DNA of 43,405 nucleotides, taken from NCBI GenBank assembly GCA_900546575.1, contig URDM01000017.1:1-43405 (forward strand). Direction: 5' to 3'. The notes below the pieces were generated by a model. That model did no database searches, was not told the origin of the DNA, and saw only the letters and a program-made list of their open reading frames with translations. The position numbers and the translations under genes are program-made. Below are positions 7,409 to 15,658 of this stretch, piece after piece. Numbering within the stretch: position 1 is the stretch's first letter; each line of letters opens with the position of its first letter. The DNA comes from an uncultured Prevotella sp. (GTDB taxonomy: Bacteria; Bacteroidota; Bacteroidia; Bacteroidales; Bacteroidaceae).

Positions 7409-8893
7409 TTACTTTAAATATCCCTTCCATCTCTCGTACGCCTCTTCATACTGCGCTGCCATAGCAGCCTCGGGCTCTACCACTCCCAGCTTGCGCAGCG
7501 ATGCAAACGCCTCGTTGTGGTCGCTATAGATGCCACATCCCATGCCTGCACCCTTTGCCGCACCAACGCTACCGTCGGTTTCGTACAGCTCGATGATGGC
7601 GCCACTGGTGCTGGCAAGCGTCTGTCTGAACAGCGGACTGAGGAACATATTGGCACGTCCGGCGTGTATCTTGTTGATGTTCATACCCATACTACGCATC
7701 ACCTCCATGCCGTAGCAGAACGAGAAGACGATGCCTTCCTGAGCGGCGCGTATGATGTGGGCACGTGTGTGCTTGTTGAAGTTGATGCCATGAAGCGAAC
7801 ATCCCACCTCACGGTTTTCAAGCACTCGCTCGGCTCCGTTGCCAAAGGGGATGATGCTCACGCCGTCGCTGCCTATAGGGGCAGTTGCCGCGAGGTCGTT
7901 CATCTCGGCATACGACAAGTCGGGAGCTATATTGCGGCGCACCCAAGAATTAAGACATCCTGTGCCGTTGATGCATAGCAGCACACCCAGACGTGTCAGC
8001 TGGTCGGTATAGTTGACATGGGCGAAGGTGCCTACACGGCTCTTCGGGTCGTAGCCTACGCTGCCCAGCACGCCATATACTACACCCGAAGTTCCGGCTG
8101 TGGATGCTATCTCGCCCGGGTTGAACACATTGAGCGAGAGGGCGTTGTTGGGCTGGTCGCCTGCACGGTAAGATATAGGTGTGCCTTCAGCCAATCCCGT
8201 CTCTGCAGCGGCTTCTGCCGACACATGACTCTGCACGGCGAAGGTAGGTACGACGTCTGAAATAAGGTCGCGACTGATGCCGAAATGGTCGAGCAAGGGC
8301 TGCGACACCTCACGGTTCTTGAAGTCCCAGAATATTCCTTCCGACAGTCCGCCAATGGTAGTATTGGCTATGCCCGAGAGTCGCAGGGCAAGATAGTCGC
8401 CCGGCAACATTATCTTATATATACGGTCGAACACGTCCGGCTCGTTCTGACGAACCCAAGCCAGCTTGGCAGCTGTAAAGTTGCCCGGCGAATTGAGCAA
8501 GTGGCCCAAGCAATAGTCGGCTCCCAATGTCTGGAAAGCCTTCTCGCCATAGGGCACGGCACGCGAGTCGCACCATATAATACTGTCGCGTACGGGGCGC
8601 ATCTGGCGGTCAACACACACCAGTCCGTGCATCTGATAGGATATACCGATGCCCTTGATGTCAGAGCCTTTGGCTCCTGTCTTTGCCATAATGTCGGCAA
8701 GCGACAGTTTGGCATTTGCCCACCACATTTCGGGGTCTTGTTCAGCCCAACCTGTCTTGAGGGCCTTTATCGGAGCTTCCTCCGAAGGATAGAACGCCGA
8801 AGCGGCACATTCGCCACTCTCAATGTCAACAAGCGATGCCTTGACACTGCTGCTGCCGACGTCAAATCCCAGCAAAAAATTTCTATTACTCAT
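7409..8893 (-). CDS. xylB: Xylulokinase (FGGY family)
   Basis: A 494-residue sugar kinase that phosphorylates D-xylulose to xylulose 5-phosphate for the pentose phosphate pathway. The N-terminal phosphate-binding loop GFDVGSSSVKASLVD (from residue 9), the ISYQMHGLV segment with MHG at 88-90 specific to xylulokinases, and the catalytic base Asp246 in YRAGDQPNNALS are all present. A second glycine-rich ATP-binding region lies near GSVGAAKGAGMG. It is the first gene of the xylB-xylA-xylE unit. No XylR-type regulator lies next to it. The 409-base upstream region has a 9-bp inverted repeat (8932-8940 with 9007-9015) that could be an operator. I found no perfect -33/-7 promoter; AAACTTTG on the minus strand at 8985-8978 is the nearest -7 candidate. 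Confidence 0.97.
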   Translation of the reverse strand: MSNRNFLLGFDVGSSSVKASLVDIESGECAASAFYPSEEAPIKALKTGWAEQDPEMWWANAKLSLADIMAKTGAKGSDIKGIGISYQMHGLVCVDRQMRPVRDSIIWCDSRAVPYGEKAFQTLGADYCLGHLLNSPGNFTAAKLAWVRQNEPDVFDRIYKIMLPGDYLALRLSGIANTTIGGLSEGIFWDFKNREVSQPLLDHFGISRDLISDVVPTFAVQSHVSAEAAAETGLAEGTPISYRAGDQPNNALSLNVFNPGEIASTAGTSGVVYGVLGSVGYDPKSRVGTFAHVNYTDQLTRLGVLLCINGTGCLNSWVRRNIAPDLSYAEMNDLAATAPIGSDGVSIIPFGNGAERVLENREVGCSLHGINFNKHTRAHIIRAAQEGIVFSFCYGMEVMRSMGMNINKIHAGRANMFLSPLFRQTLASTSGAIIELYETDGSVGAAKGAGMGCGIYSDHNEAFASLRKLGVVEPEAAMAAQYEEAYERWKGYLK

Positions 8894-8931
8894 CAGTAAT
8901 CACATTTAGGTTCATATATTATGACAGATTT

Positions 8932-9015
8932 GGGTAGGCGAAAGTGGAAAAAACATAGTTAAAAGATTTTAAAACGGCAAAGTTTTTTTCATTTGCAGCT
9001 CCAACCCGCCTACCC
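8932..9015. promoter_or_regulatory. Candidate operator pair upstream of xylB
   Basis: GGGTAGGCG at 8932-8940 recurs as its exact reverse complement CGCCTACCC at 9007-9015, with 66 bases between. The second arm is immediately upstream of TTGCAAAG. The spacing (75 bases between the arms' starts, about seven helical turns) would suit two operator sites for a looping regulator. This is an inference from symmetry and position only. Confidence 0.35.
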
Positions 9016-9072
9016 TACTCTTGCAAAGCAAAATAATCGCACGCGAATAACGCTCAATCCACGTTTTTTGCT

Positions 9073-9080
9073 TAACTTTG
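9073..9080 (+). promoter_or_regulatory. Putative -7 element for glnS
   Basis: TAACTTTG followed by C matches the Bacteroidetes -7 consensus. No TTTG lies 19-21 bases upstream. Use of this site would give glnS a leader of about 215 bases that includes the whole 22-bp array at 9128-9231. Confidence 0.4.
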
Positions 9081-9127
9081 CACATAATAAATACTATGTT
9101 TCGGCCAACCGAATGGCATGGCTCGGC

Positions 9128-9231
9128 AAATGTACCCCTTTTGGCTTGCAAAAGGACTCCTTTTGAAGGCTAAAAGGACTCCTTTTGGAGGGTAAAAGGA
9201 CTCCTTTTGCAAGCCAAAAGGACTACATTTG
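9128..9231. repeat. 22-bp-period array of a 16-bp near-palindrome (copy 1, five units)
   Basis: Units begin at 9128, 9150, 9172, 9194 and 9216, exactly 22 bases apart. The three central units are AAAAGGACTCCTTTTG; the end units diverge (AAATGTACCCCTTTTG and AAAAGGACTACATTTG). Spacers of 6 bases differ: GCTTGC, AAGGCT, GAGGGT, CAAGCC. The array as a whole is an imperfect palindrome, since the first and last spacers with their flanks are reverse complements and the outer ends read AAATGTA and TACATTT. The period is not a multiple of three, so it is not coding. Related arrays are at 23762-23865 and 36115-36174. Confidence 0.9.
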
Positions 9232-9302
9232 AAAACCAACGTCAAAACCCTGCCGAAACTACTATAATATTAATAGGTATAAAACAAAAAAAACAATATA
9301 TT

Positions 9303-11018
9303 ATGTCAGTTACAGAAGAAAAACCGATAGAGGAAAAGAAGAGCCTCAGCTTTGTTGAGCAGCTCGTTGAGCAGGACCTTGCCGAGGGCAAGAACGGCGG
9401 ACGCATACAGACACGATTCCCGCCTGAGCCTAACGGATACCTGCATATCGGACACGCCAAGGCCATCTGCATGGACTTCGGAGTGGCTGAGAAGTACAAC
9501 GGTGTGTGCAACCTGCGATTCGACGACACCAATCCTACAAAGGAGAACAACGAATATGTAGAGAACATACTTAACGACATTTCATGGCTCGGATTCAAGT
9601 GGGGCAACATATACTACGCTTCCGACTACTTCGACAAGCTGTGGGAGTTTGCCATCTGGATGATCAAGAACGGACACGCATACATCGACGAGCAGACTGC
9701 CGAGCAGATTGCCGAGCAGAAGGGCACTCCTACTACTCCCGGAACCAACTCGCCCTACCGCGACCGTCCGGTTGAGGAGAACCTCGAACTGTTTAACAAG
9801 ATGAACACTCCGGAGGCTGTTGAGGGCAGCATGGTGCTGCGCGCCAAGCTCGACATGGCTAACCCCAACATGCACTTCCGCGATCCTATCATCTATCGCA
9901 TCATTCATACACCACACCACCGTACCGGAACCAAGTGGAACGCTTACCCGATGTACGACTTCGCTCACGGACAGAGCGACTTCTTCGAGGGCGTTACCCA
10001 CTCTATTTGTACCCTGGAGTTTGTGCCACACCGTCCGTTGTACGACAAGTTCATCGACTTCTTGAAAGAGATGCGCGGCGAGACTGAGAATATACACGAC
10101 TTCCGCCCGCGTCAGATCGAGTTCAACCGACTCAACCTCACATACACCATGATGTCGAAGCGCAAGCTCCTGGCTCTCGTCAACGAGGGTGTTGTGGCTG
10201 GATGGGACGACCCTCGTATGCCGACATTGTCGGGTATGCGCCGCCGCGGATACTCGCCTGAGTCTATACGCAAGTTTATCGACTCTATCGGATACACCAA
10301 GTTCGACGCCCTTAACGACATGGCACTGCTCGAAGCTGCCGTTCGCGACGACCTGAACAAGCGCTCGCTGCGCGTATCGGCTGTGCTCGACCCCGTCAAA
10401 CTCGTCATCACCAACTATCCCGAGGGTCAGACTGAGGAGATGGAGGCTATCAACAACCCCGAAAACGAGGCTGACGGCACCCACACCATTACCTTCTCGA
10501 AGAATCTTTGGATTGAGCGCGACGACTTCATGGAGGACGCTCCGAAGAAGTTCTTCCGCATGACTCCGGGCAAGGAGGTTCGTCTGAAGAACGCATACAT
10601 CGTGAAATGTACCGGATGCACTAAGGATGCTGAGGGCAAAATCATCGAGATTCAGGCAGAATACGACCCGACAAGCAAGAGCGGAATGGAGGGAGCCAAC
10701 CGCAAGGTGAAGGGAACTCTGCACTGGGTATCGGCAGACCACTGCCAGAAGGCGCAGGTTCGCATCTACGACCGACTCTTCACCGTGGCTGACCTGGGTG
10801 CCGATGAGCGCGAATTCCACGAACTGCTCAACCCCGACAGCCTCAAGACTATCGACAACTGCTACGTGGAGAACTATGCTGCCGAACGCAAACCGGGCGA
10901 ATACCTGCAGTTCCAGCGCATCGGATACTTCATGGCCGACCTCGATTCTACTGCCGACAACCTAATATTCAACAAGACTGTCGGACTGAAGGATACTTGG
11001 GCAAAACAGAATAAATAA
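9303..11018 (+). CDS. glnS: Glutaminyl-tRNA synthetase
   Basis: A 571-residue class I aminoacyl-tRNA synthetase that charges tRNA-Gln with glutamine. The HIGH motif is at residues 48-51 (YLHIGHAKA), the KMSKS-type loop is MMSKRKL around 283-289, and RFDDTNPTKE is the glutamate/glutamine-subgroup signature. The C-terminal anticodon-binding beta-barrels are complete, ending near GLKDTWAKQNK. The ATG at 9303 is preferred: the open frame extends upstream to 9207, but that extension is read from the repeat array and has no family similarity. The TPR gene follows after 116 bases of 7-bp repeats. Confidence 0.97.
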   Translation: MSVTEEKPIEEKKSLSFVEQLVEQDLAEGKNGGRIQTRFPPEPNGYLHIGHAKAICMDFGVAEKYNGVCNLRFDDTNPTKENNEYVENILNDISWLGFKWGNIYYASDYFDKLWEFAIWMIKNGHAYIDEQTAEQIAEQKGTPTTPGTNSPYRDRPVEENLELFNKMNTPEAVEGSMVLRAKLDMANPNMHFRDPIIYRIIHTPHHRTGTKWNAYPMYDFAHGQSDFFEGVTHSICTLEFVPHRPLYDKFIDFLKEMRGETENIHDFRPRQIEFNRLNLTYTMMSKRKLLALVNEGVVAGWDDPRMPTLSGMRRRGYSPESIRKFIDSIGYTKFDALNDMALLEAAVRDDLNKRSLRVSAVLDPVKLVITNYPEGQTEEMEAINNPENEADGTHTITFSKNLWIERDDFMEDAPKKFFRMTPGKEVRLKNAYIVKCTGCTKDAEGKIIEIQAEYDPTSKSGMEGANRKVKGTLHWVSADHCQKAQVRIYDRLFTVADLGADEREFHELLNPDSLKTIDNCYVENYAAERKPGEYLQFQRIGYFMADLDSTADNLIFNKTVGLKDTWAKQNK

Positions 11019-11029
11019 TACTTTTCTTT

Positions 11030-11119
11030 AATGTTAAATGTTAGATGTTAAATGTTAAGTGTTAAGCAGGCGACAATTGGTCTCCATCAACTTAACATTA
11101 AACATTTAACATTTAACAT
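11030..11119. repeat. 7-bp repeats in inverted arms between glnS and the TPR gene
   Basis: Left arm: AATGTTA, AATGTTA, GATGTTA, AATGTTA, AGTGTTA (11030-11064). Right arm: TTAACAT, TAAACAT, TTAACAT, TTAACAT (11092-11119). The arms are nearly complementary over about 30 bases around a 25-base centre, so the transcript could fold into a long AU-rich hairpin. No U-run follows, so a terminator role is doubtful. Confidence 0.75.
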
Positions 11120-11134
11120 TATTATAATGTGTAG

Positions 11135-12571
11135 ATGGACAACAACAAGAAATATTTTGACAGTCCAGAATTCGGACGACTGCTACAACGCTACGAACGC
11201 TCCCTGCAAATGGGCAAGGACGAATACTTCGAGAGCGACGAACTGTCGGATATTGCCGAATACTACTACGACAAAAAAGACAAACCAAGGGCAGAATACG
11301 TTCTCGACTATGCTATGCGGCTGCACCCTGGAGCCGTATTGCCACTTGTTTTCAAGGCACGCATAGCACTCATCGACGAGAAGAACATTGAAAAAGCCCG
11401 CTACTATGCTTCGCTCATCAGCGACGCGTACGACATCGACTGCCTCTATCTGAAAGCCGAAATATTGATTGCCGAAGATAAAGTCAATGATGCCGACCAA
11501 TTTCTGCGCAACGCATTAGACAATATCGACGAAGACGATGTGCCCGACTTTGTGCTCGACGTGGCTACCATATTCATCGACTACGGACTGGCTGACATCT
11601 CAGCCGAATGGCTCGCCATGTCTGACGAGGACGACTTGCAGGACTATCGCGAGATAAAGGCGCGCATCGCTTTTGCCAAAGGCGACTACGAACAGAGCGA
11701 ACAGCTGTTTGAACAGTTGCTCGACGAAGACCCTTACTCGGGTCGTTACTGGAACTCGCTGGCCTCGACGCAGTTCATGGGCAACCGTATCAACGACTCG
11801 ATAACATCGAGCGAATACTCCATTGCCATCAACCCGAACGACGAGGAGGCTCTGCTCAACAAAGCCAACGGCCTGTTCTCACTGGGAAACTTCAACGAAG
11901 CGCTCAAGTTTTACGAACGATTCCACCAGCTTTGTCCCGAAGAAGGAGCCGCAACGATGTTTATCGGCAACTGTCTGCTCAATATCGGACAGACCGAAAA
12001 AGCCCTTGAATACTACAAGAAGGCGCTCGAAGCATTGAAAAAACAAAACCTTGGCACTACCGAAGTGCTGCAATGCCTGGCGTTCACATACTCACAACTC
12101 GACCAACGCGACGAAGCGCTGGCGTGTATCGACGAGGCTATGAAGCAGCCCGATGCCAATAAGGACGAGATAACAATCGTGAGAGGACACATACAATTGG
12201 AACATGGACACGTCAAGGAGGCAATACGCTGTTTTCTGGGTGCCTTGCAGTCTACGTCGTTCTCGCACGACATCTTCTTCCGCATTGCCATCTCGGTATA
12301 CGACTGTGGCTATCCTGCCATCGCCTATCGTATGTTCAAGTCGTACACCGACATGCACGACAATCCCGGCGACGAAGGAATGGCGTATCTCGCAGCATGC
12401 CTCAAGACGCTCAACAAGAAAGCCGAATACCTCGAATGTCTTAAAACAGCCTGCCAACGCAATCCGGCTGAAACCAAGAAAGTGCTTGGCGAGTTCTATC
12501 CCGAAACGCTCGACCCCAAGGATTATTACGACTATGAGGTGAGACTGATGGCTGACGGACATAATAAATAA
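11135..12571 (+). CDS. Tetratricopeptide repeat protein
   Basis: A 478-residue acidic, helical protein without signal peptide or membrane segment. TPR-like helix pairs are recognisable from about residue 50 to 440, for example AEWLAMSDEDDLQDYREIKARIAFAKGD-type pairs, and YWNSLASTQFMGNRINDSI followed by YSIAINPNDEEALLNKANG and YYKKALEALKKQN. TPR proteins are protein-protein adaptors; no specific partner can be read from the sequence. It lies between glnS and the DedA gene, with 42 bases to the latter, and is probably co-transcribed with it. The start at 11135 is the first ATG of the frame after the 7-bp repeats. Confidence 0.85.
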   Translation: MDNNKKYFDSPEFGRLLQRYERSLQMGKDEYFESDELSDIAEYYYDKKDKPRAEYVLDYAMRLHPGAVLPLVFKARIALIDEKNIEKARYYASLISDAYDIDCLYLKAEILIAEDKVNDADQFLRNALDNIDEDDVPDFVLDVATIFIDYGLADISAEWLAMSDEDDLQDYREIKARIAFAKGDYEQSEQLFEQLLDEDPYSGRYWNSLASTQFMGNRINDSITSSEYSIAINPNDEEALLNKANGLFSLGNFNEALKFYERFHQLCPEEGAATMFIGNCLLNIGQTEKALEYYKKALEALKKQNLGTTEVLQCLAFTYSQLDQRDEALACIDEAMKQPDANKDEITIVRGHIQLEHGHVKEAIRCFLGALQSTSFSHDIFFRIAISVYDCGYPAIAYRMFKSYTDMHDNPGDEGMAYLAACLKTLNKKAEYLECLKTACQRNPAETKKVLGEFYPETLDPKDYYDYEVRLMADGHNK

Positions 12572-12613
12572 TGTAGTAAGGATAATAAAACTAATAATTA
12601 ACGCTATACAAAA

Positions 12614-13255
12614 ATGAATTCTGCCGAACTTTTCCTGTGGATTCTCAACAACCTCAACTATTGGGTTGTAACGCTGTTTATGGCTATTGAGAGTTCGTTC
12701 GTACCGTTCCCGTCTGAAGTTGTAGTGCCACCGGCTGCATGGAAAGCCATGGATCCCGACAGCGGAATGACCTTCATACTGGTGATTGTATTCGCTACTG
12801 TAGGCGCCAACATCGGTGCTCTCATCAATTACTATCTCGCCAAATGGCTCGGACGACCCATTATATACCGCTTTGCCGACAGTCGTATCGGACATATGTG
12901 CCTTATCGACCGCGAAAAGGTGGAGAAATCGGAAGCCTTCTTCCGCGAACATGGAGCTGCGTCTACATTCTTCGGCCGTCTGGTTCCTGCCGTACGACAG
13001 CTGATTAGTATTCCAGCCGGACTCTCGGGCATGCACCTTGGCAAGTTCCTTCTGTACACTACACTCGGTGCTGGATGCTGGAACACGGTGCTCGCTCTTA
13101 TCGGTTGGGGAATATACAAGTACACCAATTACAAGACAACACATGACGTTTATCTGCAAGCGGTGAAGTACAGCCACGAAATAGGATATGTATTGCTGGG
13201 TCTTGCAGCAATTGTAGTAGCATTCCTGATATACAAAGGAATGAAAAGAAAATAA
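12614..13255 (+). CDS. DedA/VTT-domain family membrane protein
   Basis: A 213-residue inner-membrane protein with about five hydrophobic segments. The DedA signature region is visible as ESSFVPFPSEVVVPPAAW (residues 24-41) and FFGRLVPAVRQLISIPAGLSGM (about 118-139). DedA proteins are flippase-like carriers, several of which recycle undecaprenyl phosphate or phosphatidylethanolamine; the lipid handled here is not known. The strongly basic C-terminus (KGMKRK) is cytoplasmic. It follows the TPR gene by 42 bases. A large inverted-repeat terminator lies 99 bases downstream, after a REP-like hairpin. Confidence 0.92.
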   Translation: MNSAELFLWILNNLNYWVVTLFMAIESSFVPFPSEVVVPPAAWKAMDPDSGMTFILVIVFATVGANIGALINYYLAKWLGRPIIYRFADSRIGHMCLIDREKVEKSEAFFREHGAASTFFGRLVPAVRQLISIPAGLSGMHLGKFLLYTTLGAGCWNTVLALIGWGIYKYTNYKTTHDVYLQAVKYSHEIGYVLLGLAAIVVAFLIYKGMKRK

Positions 13256-13281
13256 TAAAGGAATAAAAGGAAGTTATAATT

Positions 13282-13320
13282 GTAGGAGGCTATGGCGTCC
13301 CCGCCATAACCTGAGCAGCC
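13282..13320 (+). repeat. REP-like hairpin with 5' GTAG
   Basis: GTAGGA, then the inverted pair GGCTATGGCG and CGCCATAACC around TCCC, then a TGAGCAGCC tail. It lies in the transcribed tail of the DedA gene. One mismatch breaks the stem. Confidence 0.75.
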
Positions 13321-13353
13321 AGAATGTACTTCCTTGTAAGGAATTATATACAC

Positions 13354-13423
13354 AAAAACAACAATAACAACATTGTAAATGCACATTAGTAAATGTGAAA
13401 ACAATGTTGTTATTGTTGTTTTT
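13354..13423. terminator. Strong bidirectional terminator between convergent genes
   Basis: Arms 13354-13376 and 13401-13423 are perfectly complementary over 23 bases and begin with A5 and end with T5 or more, so U-runs are present in both directions. The 24-base loop contains a second small stem (CACATT, AGTA, AATGTG). It separates the DedA gene from the dehydratase gene on the other strand. Confidence 0.9.
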
Positions 13424-13426
13424 TAT

Positions 13427-13485
13427 TGTCTATTTGTTGTTTTGGGGTGTCTATTTATTGTTTTGGGGATGTCTATTTGTTTCCC
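13427..13485. repeat. Tandem repeat, period 21-22, next to the terminator
   Basis: Three units start TGTCTATTT at 13427, 13448 and 13470. The first two continue GTTGTTTTGGGG and ATTGTTTTGGGGA; the third diverges after TGTCTATTTGTTTCCC. It runs up to the last base of the dehydratase gene. The core is not palindromic, unlike the other arrays of similar period. Confidence 0.7.
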
Positions 13486-15398
13486 TATTTGTCAAGCACT
13501 TGATACTTGCTGACCTGCGATTTGTATTCGGGTACTATTTCCTTCATCTTCTTTACTATCGCCATGTCGTCGTGGGTGTACGATATCTGGAGCAATTCGT
13601 CTTCGTTCTTCTTGGCTTCTTCATAATCGTACTCACGCACTTTGGCAACCATAATCTTGCGGTTCTGCGTAGGGATAGTGTTCTCCTTGGTCGAAAGCAG
13701 CTCCTCATACAGCTTCTCACCCTCACGAAGTCCCGTAAACTTTATCTCAATATTCTTGGCCCCAGAGAGCGAAATCATTCGTCTTGCCAGGTCAACAATC
13801 TTCACCGGCTTGCCCATATCGAACACAAATATCTCGCCTCCCTTGCCCATTGTGCCTGCCTCAAGCACCAGCTTACAAGCCTCAGGGATAAGCATGAAGT
13901 AGCGTATTATGTCGGGATGTGTCACAGTAACGGGTCCACCCTTGCGTATAAGTTCCTTGAATATAGGAATAACCGAACCGTTCGAACCGAGCACATTACC
14001 AAAACGGGTTGTAACAAACTGTGTCACACCCTTCACTCTACCATCAACAATAGCCTTATTGAGCGACTGGCAGTATATCTCGCAGATGCGTTTTGAACAG
14101 CCCATTACGTTTGTAGGATTTACAGCCTTGTCGGTTGAAATCATCACAAACTTCTTGGTGCCGTACTTCACTGCAAGGTCGGCGATGATACGAGTGCCGT
14201 TCACGTTGTTGCGCACGGCCATTGCAGGATTGTCTTCCATCATCGGCACATGCTTGTAAGCCGCTGCATGGAACACGTATTCGGGACGATGATCTGCAAA
14301 TATCTTCTCCATGAAAGCCTTGTCGGTGATGCTTCCGACTATAGTCTCGTTCTTGACATCGGCAAACTGACGAGCCATAGTCAAGCGTACAGAGTGCATA
14401 GGAGTTTCAGCCTGGTCGATAAGGGTGAGTTCAGCAGGCTTGTAAACAGCCACCTGACGCACCATTTCCGAACCGATTGAGCCTGCAGCACCTGTAATGA
14501 GCACACGCTTGCCCTTGAGCATAGCTCCAATGGCATTCATATCCACCTCAATCTTGTCGCGAGGCAGCAAGTCTTCGATTTCAATTTCACGCAGCTGATT
14601 GTACGACAGGTCCGATTTGCCGTCCCAATCTTCTGCCGCCGACATCATCAATATCTTTATTCCTGCCTGTACAAATTCGTCAATCATCTCCTGATTTTCA
14701 CGGAAAGCCTCCGACTTAAGAGGCGATACAAGCAGCACCTTGACGTGCAATGACTTCATGATAGCGGCTATTCCCTTATGGTTGATATACACCTTCTTGC
14801 CGAGAAGATAGGTCTTGCGCATATCATATCCGTCACTTATGAATGCCTGAACGATATACGGCTGTACCTTCATAAGCATGATGCTGTTGGCAAGACTTAC
14901 ACCACCGTTCTGGGTTCCATATATTGCTACGGGCAAGGCTTTGTCCGATTTGAACACATCGTACAAAGCTCGAACAAACATTCGTTCCACCCACATGAGC
15001 ATTGAAGCACAAACAAACATCACTATGCTTCCGAATACTTGATGCATTACAACATTATCAACATCCAACACATCAAGCACTATGCCCAATATGTACGACA
15101 TGATGACACCAACCATTGATGCCAAGCCAACCCGTTCGAGGTCGACAAGCGACGAAAAGCGCAATATTCCGGAATAAGTGTGAAACAAACGAAATGCCAC
15201 ACCAAACATCAGCACACACAAAATATTGCCTGCCGTAATGCTCCAAAAATGCTGAGCAAATTCCAATCCTCCATATTCAAGATAAGCACCGACGTATCCT
15301 GCAAAGAATACTATCAGAGAATCTAAGAACAACACCCCCCAATAAGGAAGCGACTTGCTGGAGAAATACCAGTTGGATAATTTACAAAAGAATTTCAT
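13485..15398 (-). CDS. Membrane-bound nucleotide-sugar 4,6-dehydratase, FlaA1/WbpM/CapD family
   Basis: A 637-residue enzyme with about four N-terminal membrane segments (residues 15-145) and a cytoplasmic extended SDR domain. The NAD-binding loop is VLITGAAGSIGSE near residue 290. The segment STDKAVNPTNVMGCSKR shows Met in place of the usual catalytic Tyr (Ser-Met-Lys triad), the known feature of long WbpM-type UDP-GlcNAc 4,6-dehydratases, which start synthesis of bacillosamine-, QuiNAc- or FucNAc-type sugars for surface glycans. The start at 15398 (MKFFCKLSNWYF) is chosen over 15461 because homologues begin there. A consensus promoter lies about 136 bases upstream. It stands alone, with no glycosyltransferase or capsule genes next to it. 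Confidence 0.93.
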   Translation of the reverse strand: MKFFCKLSNWYFSSKSLPYWGVLFLDSLIVFFAGYVGAYLEYGGLEFAQHFWSITAGNILCVLMFGVAFRLFHTYSGILRFSSLVDLERVGLASMVGVIMSYILGIVLDVLDVDNVVMHQVFGSIVMFVCASMLMWVERMFVRALYDVFKSDKALPVAIYGTQNGGVSLANSIMLMKVQPYIVQAFISDGYDMRKTYLLGKKVYINHKGIAAIMKSLHVKVLLVSPLKSEAFRENQEMIDEFVQAGIKILMMSAAEDWDGKSDLSYNQLREIEIEDLLPRDKIEVDMNAIGAMLKGKRVLITGAAGSIGSEMVRQVAVYKPAELTLIDQAETPMHSVRLTMARQFADVKNETIVGSITDKAFMEKIFADHRPEYVFHAAAYKHVPMMEDNPAMAVRNNVNGTRIIADLAVKYGTKKFVMISTDKAVNPTNVMGCSKRICEIYCQSLNKAIVDGRVKGVTQFVTTRFGNVLGSNGSVIPIFKELIRKGGPVTVTHPDIIRYFMLIPEACKLVLEAGTMGKGGEIFVFDMGKPVKIVDLARRMISLSGAKNIEIKFTGLREGEKLYEELLSTKENTIPTQNRKIMVAKVREYDYEEAKKNEDELLQISYTHDDMAIVKKMKEIVPEYKSQVSKYQVLDK

Positions 15399-15533
15399 AA
15401 TGACCTTTCCGTATGTTCCTTTTATATTAATGACTATAATCCGCACACAATAAGCGGACACTCCTTATACCTTTATATATGTTTGACCTCAGATTAATCA
15501 AATTGCAAAAACTGTATTTTACACTTTTGTTTG

Positions 15534-15566
15534 CAAAGATAGTACAAATAATCCGAATACAACAAA
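15534..15566 (-). promoter_or_regulatory. Bacteroidetes-type promoter for the dehydratase gene
   Basis: Minus strand: TTTG (15566-15563), 21 bases, TATCTTTG (15541-15534). Both elements match the sigma-ABfr consensus. Transcription would start near 15528, giving a leader of about 130 bases. Confidence 0.75.
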
Positions 15567-15658
15567 TATAACAATAAGATTCTAAGATTTATCCCCCCCA
15601 ATTGGAGAAGAAAACTGACTTTTGGAACAATAAAATGACATATATCAACGTTTTCTTC

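Noticed and set aside
9128..9231. CRISPR array reading of the 22-bp-phased repeats (also at 23762-23865 and 36115-36174)
   Set aside because: Repeats are 16 bp and spacers only 6 bp, far below CRISPR sizes, and there are no cas genes in the window.
9207..9302. Upstream extension of glnS
   Set aside because: The added residues are read from the repeat array and an AT-rich leader; GlnRS similarity begins after the ATG at 9303.
11030..11119. Intrinsic terminator after glnS
   Set aside because: A long hairpin can form but it is AU-only and lacks a following U-run; the TPR gene starts right after it.
13485..15398. Capsule or O-antigen locus
   Set aside because: Only one nucleotide-sugar gene is present; neighbours are DedA, a YeiH-type exporter and a PurF-like protein, with no flippase, polymerase or glycosyltransferase.
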